A DNA stretch of 64,000 nucleotides from Arthrobacter sp. H16F315 (GTDB taxonomy: Bacteria; Actinomycetota; Actinomycetes; Actinomycetales; Micrococcaceae): contig NZ_JAMXSS010000002.1 of NCBI RefSeq assembly GCF_024124825.1, positions 1,302,001-1,366,000 of the forward strand, written 5' to 3'. The stretch's first letter is position 1, and each line of letters begins with the position of its first letter. A program made the translations under genes and the position numbers. Below, in pieces: positions 38,526-46,773 of the stretch. The notes under the pieces are model-generated. The model made no database searches and was not told the DNA's origin. It saw nothing but the letters and a program-made list of their open reading frames with translations.

Positions 38526-39167
38526 TTAGACGGTGCGCGGAGCCCGGGCCAGATTCTCTTCCAGCTCGGCGGCATTCTGCCGCTGGCCGTAGGCAGGCCG
38601 GTCCCGCTCCACCCGCCAGCTCTCGGACAACGGGCCGATATTGACCGTGTCGAAGCCGAATTCGTTATAAAGCCGGGTGACCAGATCCGCAGCCTCGGGA
38701 AAATCGCTGGCCGTGGCCAATGCGCGGCGGTTGGGCGTGCCGGCGGGCTCCCCGTCGGTGGTGATCTGCGAGAACATAATGTGGTTAAAGGCCTTGGCCA
38801 CCTTGGACGCGGGCAGGTGTTCCTGCAGGAGCCCGGACGTGGTGGCTTCCCCGTTGTCCAGTGCCGGGAAATGGCCGTCCCGTTCCCAGTAGTAGTTGTT
38901 TGTGTCGACCACGACCTTGCCCGCCAGCGGCTCCACGGGAACGGACCCAAGGTTTTTGAGCGGTACGGTGACGACGGCGAAGTCGCCCGCCGCTGCTGCC
39001 TCGGCCGGGGTCGCGGCCCGGGCGTGCGGGCCGAGTTCCGCGACGAGGTCCGTGAGGGTTTCCGGTCCGCGGGAGTTGCTGATGACGATGTCGTAGCCGA
39101 GCTGCACCGCTTTGCGCGCAATCTGGCTGCCAATGTGTCCTGCACCGATGATTCCGATTGTTGTCAT
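38526..39167 (-). CDS. NADPH:F420 reductase-like dinucleotide-binding protein
   Basis: 213 residues from MTTIGIIGAGHIGSQIARKA. The GAGHIG nucleotide motif is followed by VISNSRGPETL, which resembles the NADP-binding loop of FNO-type F420 reductases. Later come VVVDTNNYYWERDGHF and VKAFNH-like SKVAKAFNHIMF. Many actinobacterial members may use other substrates. The start is chosen at the family Met; a longer frame to 39248 is rejected. Confidence 0.88.
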   Translation of the reverse strand: MTTIGIIGAGHIGSQIARKAVQLGYDIVISNSRGPETLTDLVAELGPHARAATPAEAAAAGDFAVVTVPLKNLGSVPVEPLAGKVVVDTNNYYWERDGHFPALDNGEATTSGLLQEHLPASKVAKAFNHIMFSQITTDGEPAGTPNRRALATASDFPEAADLVTRLYNEFGFDTVNIGPLSESWRVERDRPAYGQRQNAAELEENLARAPRTV

Positions 39168-39204
39168 GTCAGAGCCAACACCGCACGGGGTGAGGATATT
39201 TCGC

Positions 39205-41076
39205 TCAGCCCAGAAGGTCGTCCTCATAGCACCAGCGCCAGTCCTCACCCGGTTCGATGCTCCGCATGACGGGATGGCCGGTCGCGGCGTAGTGCCGGGA
39301 GGCGTGGGTTCCTGGCGACGAATCGCAGCACCCCACGGCGCCGCAGCTCAGGCACATTCTGAGGTGGACCGGCGTTGTGCCTTCCCGGACGCACTCCGCG
39401 CAAAACGGGTTGTGCGGCGCGCCGGCGTCCGGCGCGGATGCCAGGTGCTCACACACCCCACCGGGCTGGGCAACGCCCTCGCCACCGCCGCTGGAGAGGT
39501 CCAAGTCCTCCGCCGCAGCGTCCAGCATCGATTCCTCAACATCCAACCGGTCCAGGACCGAACTGAGGACCTCATGCGGATACGCGCCGCCGCGCCGCAG
39601 TTCCAGTACTTTCGTCCGTTCAGCGTCCAGCATGGCCAGGCGCAGATGCGCATAGCGCTGGCTCGGTGTCGCCGTCTCCGCCGACGGCCGGCCGAGCCGT
39701 TCCCAGGCGGCCAGCCCGCGCTCCTGGGTGCGGCGCTTAAGCATTGCCATGACTTCCGGAGGATCGTTCTCGGTGCCGATTTCCGCCAGCCGCTCCACCC
39801 CGGCTGCCGTGGCCAGCTGCATCAGGGACGCCTGATTCAGGGCATCTTCGCGCTGGTCCGGACCCTGGACCCCCAGCAGCCGGACCAACGCGGGAAGGGT
39901 AAAGCCCTGCAACGCCAGGGTTCCGCCGACCACCACCATGGCCGCCAGCACCAGGACTGACCGGTGTTCCAGGTCCGCCGGCAGCACCAGCACGGCGGCG
40001 AGCGTAACAACACCGCGCATACCTGCCCAGGAGACGATGGCAGCGTGTTGCCACGGCGGGGACGGATCCTTCCGGCGGCTGGCAGGAATCAGCCGGGGCA
40101 GGTAGGTTACCGGGAACACCCAGACCGGACGGAGCAGCAGCACGGCCAGCAGAATCACGGCACAGCCTGCCCAGATCCGGGATGCCCCCAGTGAATCGCC
40201 CTGGACTCCGTCAATGATGGTCCGAACCTGGAGGCCGATCAGCAAGAACACGGAATTCTCGAGCAGGAACTGGACGGTGTGCCAGTTGCTGCGCTGGCTC
40301 AGCCGCGCGGCGCCATTGGGCATGGACGGCGACTTTGTGCCCATCACCAGGCCGGCGACGACGACGGAGAGGACGCCGGAGGCGTGGATCGCCTCCGCCG
40401 GGAGGTACGCGACAAACGGTGCCATCAGCGAAATGGACGTGTTGATTGCGACGTTTCGGGTCCGTTTGCGCACTTGCGTCAGGACGTAAGCCGCGGCTAG
40501 CCCGGCCACCAGTCCGCCGCCGGCCGCGAGCAGAAACCCGCCGGCCACCTGCGCGGCGGAGACGGTTCCCGCAATGGCGGCGATAGCCGCCCGGAGACAG
40601 ACCAAGGCGGTCGCGTCATTGACCAGCGACTCGCCTTCCAGGATCGTAACGATCCGGCGGGGCATGCCCACCTTGCGCGCGATCGCAGTGGCGGCGACGG
40701 CGTCCGGTGGCGCGACGACGGCGCCCAGGGCAATCGCTGCAGCGAGCGGAATCTCGGGGAACAGCCACCAGACAACGAAGCCCACGGCGAGCGTGCCAAA
40801 GATGACATAGCCGACCGAAAGCAGGCCGATGGCCCGCCGGTTGGAGCCAAAATCGAACAGCGAGGTCTGCAGGGCCGCGGCGTACAGCAGGGGCGGCAGC
40901 AACCCCACCAGGACAAGTTCGGGGTTCAGTTCGATGTCCGGTACGAACGGCAGGAAAGATCCGATCACTCCCGCCAGCACCAGTAACAGCGGAACGGACA
41001 CATTGATTTTCCGGCCCAGTGCGCTGCCCGCGCAAACCACCGACACAAGCGCAATCAGTCCAAGAGCAACGTCCAT
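39205..41076 (-). CDS. Na+/H+ antiporter (CPA1) fused to a UBP-type zinc finger
   Basis: 623 residues. Residues 1-400 form about 12 helices of a CPA1 exchanger, with VVAPPDAVAATAIARK and ILEGESLVNDATALV as the ion-binding region. The C-terminal 80 residues are a zinc-finger-UBP domain (CEH, CAECV, CLSCGAVGCC and spaced His). UBP fingers bind ubiquitin C-termini in eukaryotes. In bacteria the role is unknown, and a regulatory sensor of the antiporter is one option. The fusion recurs in actinobacteria. Confidence 0.92.
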   Translation of the reverse strand: MDVALGLIALVSVVCAGSALGRKINVSVPLLLVLAGVIGSFLPFVPDIELNPELVLVGLLPPLLYAAALQTSLFDFGSNRRAIGLLSVGYVIFGTLAVGFVVWWLFPEIPLAAAIALGAVVAPPDAVAATAIARKVGMPRRIVTILEGESLVNDATALVCLRAAIAAIAGTVSAAQVAGGFLLAAGGGLVAGLAAAYVLTQVRKRTRNVAINTSISLMAPFVAYLPAEAIHASGVLSVVVAGLVMGTKSPSMPNGAARLSQRSNWHTVQFLLENSVFLLIGLQVRTIIDGVQGDSLGASRIWAGCAVILLAVLLLRPVWVFPVTYLPRLIPASRRKDPSPPWQHAAIVSWAGMRGVVTLAAVLVLPADLEHRSVLVLAAMVVVGGTLALQGFTLPALVRLLGVQGPDQREDALNQASLMQLATAAGVERLAEIGTENDPPEVMAMLKRRTQERGLAAWERLGRPSAETATPSQRYAHLRLAMLDAERTKVLELRRGGAYPHEVLSSVLDRLDVEESMLDAAAEDLDLSSGGGEGVAQPGGVCEHLASAPDAGAPHNPFCAECVREGTTPVHLRMCLSCGAVGCCDSSPGTHASRHYAATGHPVMRSIEPGEDWRWCYEDDLLG

Positions 41077-41110
41077 GGAGCCATTCTGTCAGGCGCCGCC
41101 GGGGGAGAGC

Positions 41111-41428
41111 CTAGCTTTGGTGCCAGTCCTGCTCGAAGTCAGGGTGGTCGATGTACGGCAGGGCGAGGGCGTTCAGTGAGCGCTCCATCCATTCGAGGGA
41201 CTGCGGGATCCAGCCGGCGTCCTGAGCCGGGGCGCTGACCAGGGCTGCAAGTGCCGCCTGGCGGGCTGATTCCACGATTCGGATCAGGCGTTTTTTCGCC
41301 TCGCATTCGAGCAACAGGCGCTGTTCGTACCAGGCGCCGGATTGCGAGACGGTCCGGTCGCCGAGGAGGGTCCGCGCCACGGCCTCGTCCTCGCTGATCC
41401 GCTCAGACAAAAATTCGACAATGTCCAC
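41111..41428 (-). CDS. DUF6221-like small protein
   Basis: 105 residues from GTG 41428, giving MDIVEFLSERISEDEAVAR, the usual N-terminus of this actinobacterial family. A longer frame (TTG at 41461) adds 11 residues. Later comes WYEQRLLLECEAKKRLIRIV. Function unknown; members occur in chromosomes and phages. Confidence 0.75.
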   Translation of the reverse strand: MDIVEFLSERISEDEAVARTLLGDRTVSQSGAWYEQRLLLECEAKKRLIRIVESARQAALAALVSAPAQDAGWIPQSLEWMERSLNALALPYIDHPDFEQDWHQS

Positions 41429-41483
41429 ATCGTGAGCGTACGCGCCGTCCTTGGCCGGCAACCAGCCCCGCCCGCCGAGGCAG

Positions 41484-41708
41484 CTAGTTCCCTGCCGGGT
41501 GGCCGGTGTCCTCGGGGCCGACGAAGCGGCACGAACCCTGATGCCGTTCGGGCCGGACGCACGTCCGGCCCGAGGGCAGGTGCACGTTGCCGCAGCGGCC
41601 GGTCATGGCTACGTCCTCGCGAATGTGCGAGCTGCTGGCATCGGGCCGGTCCTGGCTGGGGTGCTCATTCCGGGGGCCACTGGGTGTATTGCCTTCTGGA
41701 CTGTTCAT
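41484..41708 (-). CDS. Small Cys/His-rich protein (74 aa)
   Basis: 74 residues from ATG 41708, with AAGGAG 8 bases upstream. The C-terminal half has Cys and His spaced as CGNVHLPSGRTC and HQGSCRF, suggesting a small zinc-binding fold. The N-terminal half is polar and probably disordered. No family recognised with certainty. Confidence 0.7.
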   Translation of the reverse strand: MNSPEGNTPSGPRNEHPSQDRPDASSSHIREDVAMTGRCGNVHLPSGRTCVRPERHQGSCRFVGPEDTGHPAGN

Positions 41709-41901
41709 GTCTGCAGCTCCTTGGAGAGTATGCCGTGCCGGATGGGTCCGTCTCGAAAGGGGCGGCAAGACCAGTCTCGCACCCCCGGATTAACTCCGGG
41801 TTACCATGCGGTAAGGTCTGGGTCTCCTGACGGGCGCCGGGACTAGGGCCGGCAAGGGCGTATATTTCATAGTGAAGAGACATTAGATTTACCCGGCCAA
41901 G

Positions 41902-42666
41902 ATGAGGTACGCCACGATGGTGACAGGTGTAGCGCAAAACGGTGATCGGATGGACGGTACACGCGAAATTTCTCCGATCAGCGCGGCGGCACTCGCCGTC
42001 CGGCTCGGTGACATCGCCCGCGCACTCCAGCACGAGGACGACCCCGAGTCCATGCTGGCCGGCGTGGTGCACGCGGCCCTGGAACTGGTGCCGCACGTGG
42101 CCGAGGCTTCGGTCAGTCTCGTCTCGCCCGGCCGGAAAATTGACTCGCGTGCCGCTTCCAGCGATCTTCCGCGTCGGGTGGATGCGCTCCAGAGCGAGAC
42201 CGGGCAGGGCCCGTGCCTGGACGCCTCCTATGACAAAAGGGTTGTCAGCGTTCCAGACCTCAGCACGGACCAGCGCTGGCCGGATTTCTCCCGGGCGGCC
42301 TACAAGATCGGGGCCCGGAGTATGCTCTCCTTCCAGCTCTTTGTGAACGGAAACCACCTCGGAGCTCTAAACCTCTTCGGGCGGGAGGTTGGTGCCTTCG
42401 ACGCCGAATCGGAGCGAATCGGGGCTATGGTGGCAGCCCATGCGGCAGTGGCGCTCGCCGGTAGCCAGCAGGTCAGCCAGCTCACCCAGGCCCTTGATAC
42501 CCGGGACCTGATCGGACAGGCCAAGGGAATCCTGATGGAGCGCTACAAGATCACTGCCCAGCAGGCCTTCCTACTCCTCTCGCGGGCCAGTTCGGAGTTG
42601 AACATCAAGCTGCGCGACGTCGCCGAGAATTTAACCGTCAGCGGGGAAATGGCAAGCAAGGGCTGA
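41902..42666 (+). CDS. GAF-ANTAR regulator
   Basis: 254 residues. A GAF sensor domain occupies residues 40-180 (QSETGQGPCLDASYD, FQLFVNGNHLGALNLF). The C-terminal ANTAR RNA-binding domain reads LIGQAKGILMERYKITAQQAF. ANTAR proteins bind paired hairpins in leader RNAs to prevent termination. The target is not known. Several in-frame Met codons make the exact start uncertain. Confidence 0.88.
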   Translation: MRYATMVTGVAQNGDRMDGTREISPISAAALAVRLGDIARALQHEDDPESMLAGVVHAALELVPHVAEASVSLVSPGRKIDSRAASSDLPRRVDALQSETGQGPCLDASYDKRVVSVPDLSTDQRWPDFSRAAYKIGARSMLSFQLFVNGNHLGALNLFGREVGAFDAESERIGAMVAAHAAVALAGSQQVSQLTQALDTRDLIGQAKGILMERYKITAQQAFLLLSRASSELNIKLRDVAENLTVSGEMASKG

Positions 42667-42728
42667 GACCGGCCGGACCGCAATCACCCCGCAGGGCGCT
42701 CACCGCGCCAGGGCTGTGTGCCGTGGAG

Positions 42729-42980
42729 CTAGGAGTCGTAGTTTTCCACTTGATTGGTGGGGCGGGGCTGCGCCTCATCCGGATCTTCGCCGTACTGCCG
42801 CTTGGCCCGGCGCTGCCGCAGCAGGTCCCAACACTGGTCCAGGTCCTCTTCGATGCCCTTGAGTCGGGCATGCTCCGGACCGTGTTCGTAATCTGCCGAA
42901 GATGAGGGCGCTTTCTCGCGGAGAGTCTGCTCTTCTTCCACCAGGGCTGAGATTCGCTTCAGGATGTGTTGTTCGTCCAT
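42729..42980 (-). CDS. DUF2630 family small protein
   Basis: 83 residues from ATG 42980, with AGAAGG upstream. The sequence MDEQHILKRISALVEEEQTL to KGIEEDLDQCWDLLRQRRAK is a helical, charged DUF2630 protein. Function unknown. A longer upstream frame is rejected because the start and ribosome binding site are clear. Confidence 0.93.
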   Translation of the reverse strand: MDEQHILKRISALVEEEQTLREKAPSSSADYEHGPEHARLKGIEEDLDQCWDLLRQRRAKRQYGEDPDEAQPRPTNQVENYDS

Positions 42981-43231
42981 GACGGCCTTCTTTCGGGTAG
43001 CTGTCCTTGTGCCAGAGTAGCGAGGTGTTGGTGGGCTGGCCAGAGGACCGTCGTGTGGTGGTAGTTCATCCGGATGCCCGCCGACTCCCTGCATCCGCCG
43101 GCAGCATAATCAGCTTGCTTATGAGTTTGGGGCTTCTTAGAGTGGATGCCGTAAGGCATTAATCTCTCCGAGTGGAGGACCCGGCCTGTCCGACGGCTGC
43201 GTGGACCTCCCCGGATACCAAAGGAGGACCC

Positions 43232-43798
43232 ATGTCAGAACACAACATTTCCGGTAAAAAGGTTGCCTTCCTGCTGACCGACGGCGTGGAGCAGGTGGAA
43301 CTGACAAGTCCTTGGAACGCCGTCAAGGAGGCCGGCGGCGAGCCCACTCTCGTGGCGCCCGGCCGGGGCAAGCTTCAGGGCTATGACGGCACCGAGAAGG
43401 GTCAGGTGTTCGACGTCGACCTCACCGTCGCCGACGCGAACGCTTCCGATTTCCACGCCCTGGTGATCCCCGGCGGCGTCGTTAACGCGGACAACCTTCG
43501 GGCCGACAAGGACGCCCAAGCCTTCACGCGGGCATTCTTTGAGCAGCATAAGCCGGTGGCCTCGATTTGCCACGGGCCGTGGTTGTTGATCGACGCCGGC
43601 GTCGTGAGCGGCCGCAATGTCACGTCCTTCCACACACTCCAGAGCGACCTGAAAAACGCCGGCGCCAATTGGAGTGACCAGGAAGTGGTAGTGGACCAGG
43701 GCCTCGTGACCAGCCGGAACCCGGACGACCTCCCGGCTTTTAACGACAAGCTGCTCGAAGAGATCGCAGAGGGAGAGCACGCCGGACAGACCGCCTAG
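43232..43798 (+). CDS. DJ-1/PfpI-family type 1 glutamine amidotransferase-like protein
   Basis: 188 residues from ATG 43232, directly behind AGGAGG. The nucleophile elbow is ASICHGPWLL with Cys-His, and a Glu lies in DGVEQVEL. PfpI members act as proteases, deglycases or chaperones; the true activity here is not predictable. It lies beside small stress-type genes. Confidence 0.93.
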   Translation: MSEHNISGKKVAFLLTDGVEQVELTSPWNAVKEAGGEPTLVAPGRGKLQGYDGTEKGQVFDVDLTVADANASDFHALVIPGGVVNADNLRADKDAQAFTRAFFEQHKPVASICHGPWLLIDAGVVSGRNVTSFHTLQSDLKNAGANWSDQEVVVDQGLVTSRNPDDLPAFNDKLLEEIAEGEHAGQTA

Positions 43799-43971
43799 CC
43801 GGCGCCGCTCCACCAGGACAGCGTAGAGGGTTCGCTCGCTCTGCAAACGGCAGTGTGCACACCTACCCTCGGGGACCGATTTGCGGGATGATATGGCTGC
43901 ACGGTGCACCGGCCTCCGCCGCGCCAACCCTCCCTGTACCGGCCGGATCCAAGCTGCTAGGAGTCCTGGAC

Positions 43972-44403
43972 ATGACCACGTTGAACCCCTACCTGAGCTT
44001 TCGCGACAACGCGAGGGAAGCCATGACGTTCTACCAGTCGGTTTTTGGCGGTGAACTGACCATAAGCACTTTCGGCGACTACCAGATGAGTGAGAACGCC
44101 AGCGAGCAGGACAAAATCATGCACGCCATGCTGACCGCCGGAAACGGCATGGTGCTTATGGGGGCTGACACGCCGGAGGCGATGGGCTACAAGCCGGGCA
44201 GCAGCATTTCGGTCTCACTCAGCGGTTCCGACGAGACCGAATTGCGCGGCTACTTCGACCGTCTTGCCGACGGCGGAGCGGTGACGGTGCCGATGGAGAA
44301 GTCTCCTTGGGGAGACGTCTTTGGCATGTGCACGGATAAGTACGGGACCGACTGGCTTGTCAATGTCGGCTCCGAGCCGGGACAGGCGCCGGCCGAAGCT
44401 TAG
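43972..44403 (+). CDS. VOC-family (PhnB-like) protein
   Basis: 143 residues from ATG 43972 with AGGAG upstream. The start MTTLNPYLSFRDNAREAMTFY and the domain end KSPWGDVFGMCTDKYGTDW match the PhnB-like glyoxalase/bleomycin-resistance fold. No substrate known for most members. A strong hairpin follows. Confidence 0.92.
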   Translation: MTTLNPYLSFRDNAREAMTFYQSVFGGELTISTFGDYQMSENASEQDKIMHAMLTAGNGMVLMGADTPEAMGYKPGSSISVSLSGSDETELRGYFDRLADGGAVTVPMEKSPWGDVFGMCTDKYGTDWLVNVGSEPGQAPAEA

Positions 44404-44409
44404 GCCACC

Positions 44410-44440
44410 CGACGCCCCCGCCCCTCTGGCGGGGGCGTCG
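44410..44440 (+). terminator. GC-rich hairpin after the VOC gene
   Basis: A perfect 13-bp stem (CGACGCCCCCGCC and its complement) closes a 5-base loop, 6 bases after the VOC stop. No U tract follows. It lies just before the next gene. Confidence 0.65.
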
Positions 44441-44461
44441 GCACGGGCGTATGCTCGCGCC

Positions 44462-44818
44462 ATGGGACAGGATCCGGTGGTAGCAAACCCCTCGCTGTAC
44501 AGGGTCATTTTCGAAAACGACCGGGTCCGAGTCCTCGAGTACCGCGACGTGCCGGGCGATAAAACAGTGCCCCACGGGCACCCGGACAGCGTGATGGTCA
44601 CACTGAGTTCCTTCCGCCGGAGGCTGTCCGGCCAAGGGGAGCACATCGACGTCGAAATCCCCGCCGGGGCGGCCCGCTGGCTCGCCGCTCAGGACCATTC
44701 CGGCGAGAACATCGGGGACACGGAAACCCATACTGTCTTCATTGAACTCAAAGAACCACCGCCCGGGAAGAATCCGGATGACGGGGTGCCGCTGCCGCTC
44801 GGCCCATCAGGGAGCTAG
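44462..44818 (+). CDS. Small cupin-fold protein
   Basis: 118 residues. The centre has VLEYRDVPGDKTVPHGHPDS, a cupin-like His pattern, followed by FRRRLSGQGEHIDVEIPAG. These hypothetical cytoplasmic proteins are widespread. Function unknown. A hairpin separates it from the VOC gene. Confidence 0.85.
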   Translation: MGQDPVVANPSLYRVIFENDRVRVLEYRDVPGDKTVPHGHPDSVMVTLSSFRRRLSGQGEHIDVEIPAGAARWLAAQDHSGENIGDTETHTVFIELKEPPPGKNPDDGVPLPLGPSGS

Positions 44819-44826
44819 CGGGCACC

Positions 44827-44872
44827 CTGGCCGCTGCCCGCACCATGCTCTGGCCGCTGCCCGCACCATGCT
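44827..44872 (+). repeat. 23-bp perfect tandem duplication
   Basis: The segment beginning CTGGCCGCTGCCCGCACCAT occurs twice head to tail at 44827-44849 and 44850-44872 in a non-coding gap. Looks like a recent slippage or a small assembly duplication. Confidence 0.95.
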
Positions 44873-44968
44873 TATGCCCCGGCTACCTGTCTCCGCGCGG
44901 CCGAGGGTATCCTGTATACGGCCGTTACTCCCCGTTCGAATCCCCTTTCCTGCCCAGAGAGGCATGCC

Positions 44969-45178
44969 ATGACTGAGAAGTTACACCTCACGCCGGAGGA
45001 TGAATTCCCCGAGGACCTCAGCGAAGTGGCGGACAAGGACCTGCAGGTCCTTGACAGCCAGGTTCAGCGGCAGCTGGACTACGAATACGTGGCTGAGGGC
45101 GAACCTAATCCGGAGACCGAATTCAGGCACTACGACCTCGATGAGGAGTTCAGCGAACGGGACAAGCGGCAAGGCTGA
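44969..45178 (+). CDS. Small acidic protein (69 aa)
   Basis: 69 residues from ATG 44969 with AGAGAGG upstream. Very acidic (EDEFPEDLSEVADKD) and without Cys or membrane segments. No family recognised. It ends 3 bases before the next gene, which may be co-transcribed. Confidence 0.75.
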   Translation: MTEKLHLTPEDEFPEDLSEVADKDLQVLDSQVQRQLDYEYVAEGEPNPETEFRHYDLDEEFSERDKRQG

Positions 45179-45181
45179 AGC

Positions 45182-46057
45182 GTGCTGCTTGGACGCTTAC
45201 TCGACGCTGGCACGGGGCAAAAAACCAGGACTGCGTGGAAACGAAAAATGCAAAGCGGAGGCTGGCCCGCACCCGTTGAGGTTGAGGCCGCAGGCCATCT
45301 GGGCCACGTGTTCGCGTCCAGGGCCCCAGCCCGTGCGGGGGCGCCGCGCACCGCCGTTGTGCTGATCCACGGTATCGGCGTCTCGCACCGCTATTTCACC
45401 CGGCTCCAGGGTCTGCTGGCGGAATCCGTTGACACCTACGCGATAGACCTTCCCGGTTTCGGAGCGACACCGCGTCCGGAGCGCACCCTCTCCGTTGAGG
45501 ACCAGGCAACCTACATCCTTGGTGCCCTCGAACAGCTCGGCGTCCTGGAGTTTGTGCTCGTCGGGCACTCGATGGGCGCGCAGTTCGCCACGGCTGCGGC
45601 ACTGCAGCAGCCCCACCGAATCTCCCAGTTGGTCCTGATGGGGCCGGTAGTTGATTCGAAACGGCGGACCGTGCTGCAGCAGGCCCTGGCGCTCAGCCGG
45701 GACAGCCTGTTCTACGAAAGCCCGTCCTCGAACGCCCTTGTCCTTACGGACTATTTCCGGTGCGGCGCCAGCTGGTACCTGAAAACGCTGCGCGTCATGA
45801 TGGACTATCCGACGGAAAAGCGCATCCCCGGGGTCACTGCGCCGGTCCTTGTGATCCGCGGTGCCGACGACCCCGTGGCCTCCGTAGACTGGTGCCGCCG
45901 GTTGGCTGGACGCGCAGCGAACGGGCAGCTGCTGGAAATCGAAGGCGCCGGGCATGTGGTGCAGCACAACCGATCCGAGGACGTGGCGGCAGCCATCCTG
46001 GACTTCGCCGGGATCCGCCGTCCGGCAGAGGAAGTCCACCCGGGGCGCCCCGGATGA
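45182..46057 (+). CDS. Alpha/beta hydrolase
   Basis: 291 residues from GTG 45182; ATG 45248 is an alternative that would drop 22 residues. Oxyanion motif VLIHGIGVSHRYFTRL, nucleophile elbow VGHSMGAQF, acid in IRGADDPVASV and His in IEGAGHVVQHNRSED. A complete serine hydrolase. It overlaps the next hydrolase gene by ATGA, so the two probably act together, for example on an ester with two steps. Confidence 0.9.
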   Translation: MLLGRLLDAGTGQKTRTAWKRKMQSGGWPAPVEVEAAGHLGHVFASRAPARAGAPRTAVVLIHGIGVSHRYFTRLQGLLAESVDTYAIDLPGFGATPRPERTLSVEDQATYILGALEQLGVLEFVLVGHSMGAQFATAAALQQPHRISQLVLMGPVVDSKRRTVLQQALALSRDSLFYESPSSNALVLTDYFRCGASWYLKTLRVMMDYPTEKRIPGVTAPVLVIRGADDPVASVDWCRRLAGRAANGQLLEIEGAGHVVQHNRSEDVAAAILDFAGIRRPAEEVHPGRPG

Positions 46058-46737
46058 GCGGGATCCTGCAGCGAGTCCAATGGTGGATCCAGGACTACCT
46101 TTACGCCGCCGGTCGGCAAGTCAGGAGCGCAGCTTCCCGGACCAGGCCGGAGGATTTCCTCAGCGGGACGGCCCGGCCCGTCGTTGTGATTCCCGGAATC
46201 TACGAGGACTGGCGCTTTATGCTGCCGCTGGTCCGGCGGCTTCATAAGGCAGGACATCCGGTGCATGTGCTGGCCCAGCTGCACCGGAACCGGCTTCCCG
46301 TGCCCAAGGCCGCGGATGCGATTGCCGGCTACATCCGGGATCGTGACCTCTCCGACGCCATGATCGTCGCCCACAGCAAAGGCGGACTGATCGGTAAATT
46401 CGTGATGATGCAGCTGGACCCCGACCGCAGGATCACGGGCATGGTGGCGGTCTGCTCGCCGTTCTCCGGCTCGCGCTACGCCTCGTTTATGCTGCTGCCG
46501 AGCCTGCGCGCCTTTTCGCCCCGGAATGCCGTGACCGTGCAGCTGTCCCGGGAGGAACGCGTGAACGAGCGCATCACCTCGGTCTACGGGCTGTTTGATC
46601 CGCATATCCCCGAGGGCAGTGTGCTTCCCGGCGCCCGGAACATCCAGCTGGACACCGCCGGCCACTTCCGGATCCTGGCTCACGAGGACACAATCCGCAC
46701 TGTCCTGGACATAACAGCCGCGCCGGGGCAGCACTAG
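46054..46737 (+). CDS. Alpha/beta hydrolase (lipase-like)
   Basis: 227 residues. PVVVIPGIYEDWRFMLPL and the nucleophile elbow VAHSKGGLIGK show a lipase/triacylglycerol-type hydrolase, with a final His in TAGHFRILAHEDT. The elbow has AHSKG instead of GHSxG. It starts inside the stop of the previous hydrolase. Confidence 0.87.
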   Translation: MSGILQRVQWWIQDYLYAAGRQVRSAASRTRPEDFLSGTARPVVVIPGIYEDWRFMLPLVRRLHKAGHPVHVLAQLHRNRLPVPKAADAIAGYIRDRDLSDAMIVAHSKGGLIGKFVMMQLDPDRRITGMVAVCSPFSGSRYASFMLLPSLRAFSPRNAVTVQLSREERVNERITSVYGLFDPHIPEGSVLPGARNIQLDTAGHFRILAHEDTIRTVLDITAAPGQH

Positions 46738-46773
46738 CGGTCCGCACCCGGGCGGCAGGGGGCTAGTCTGTCA

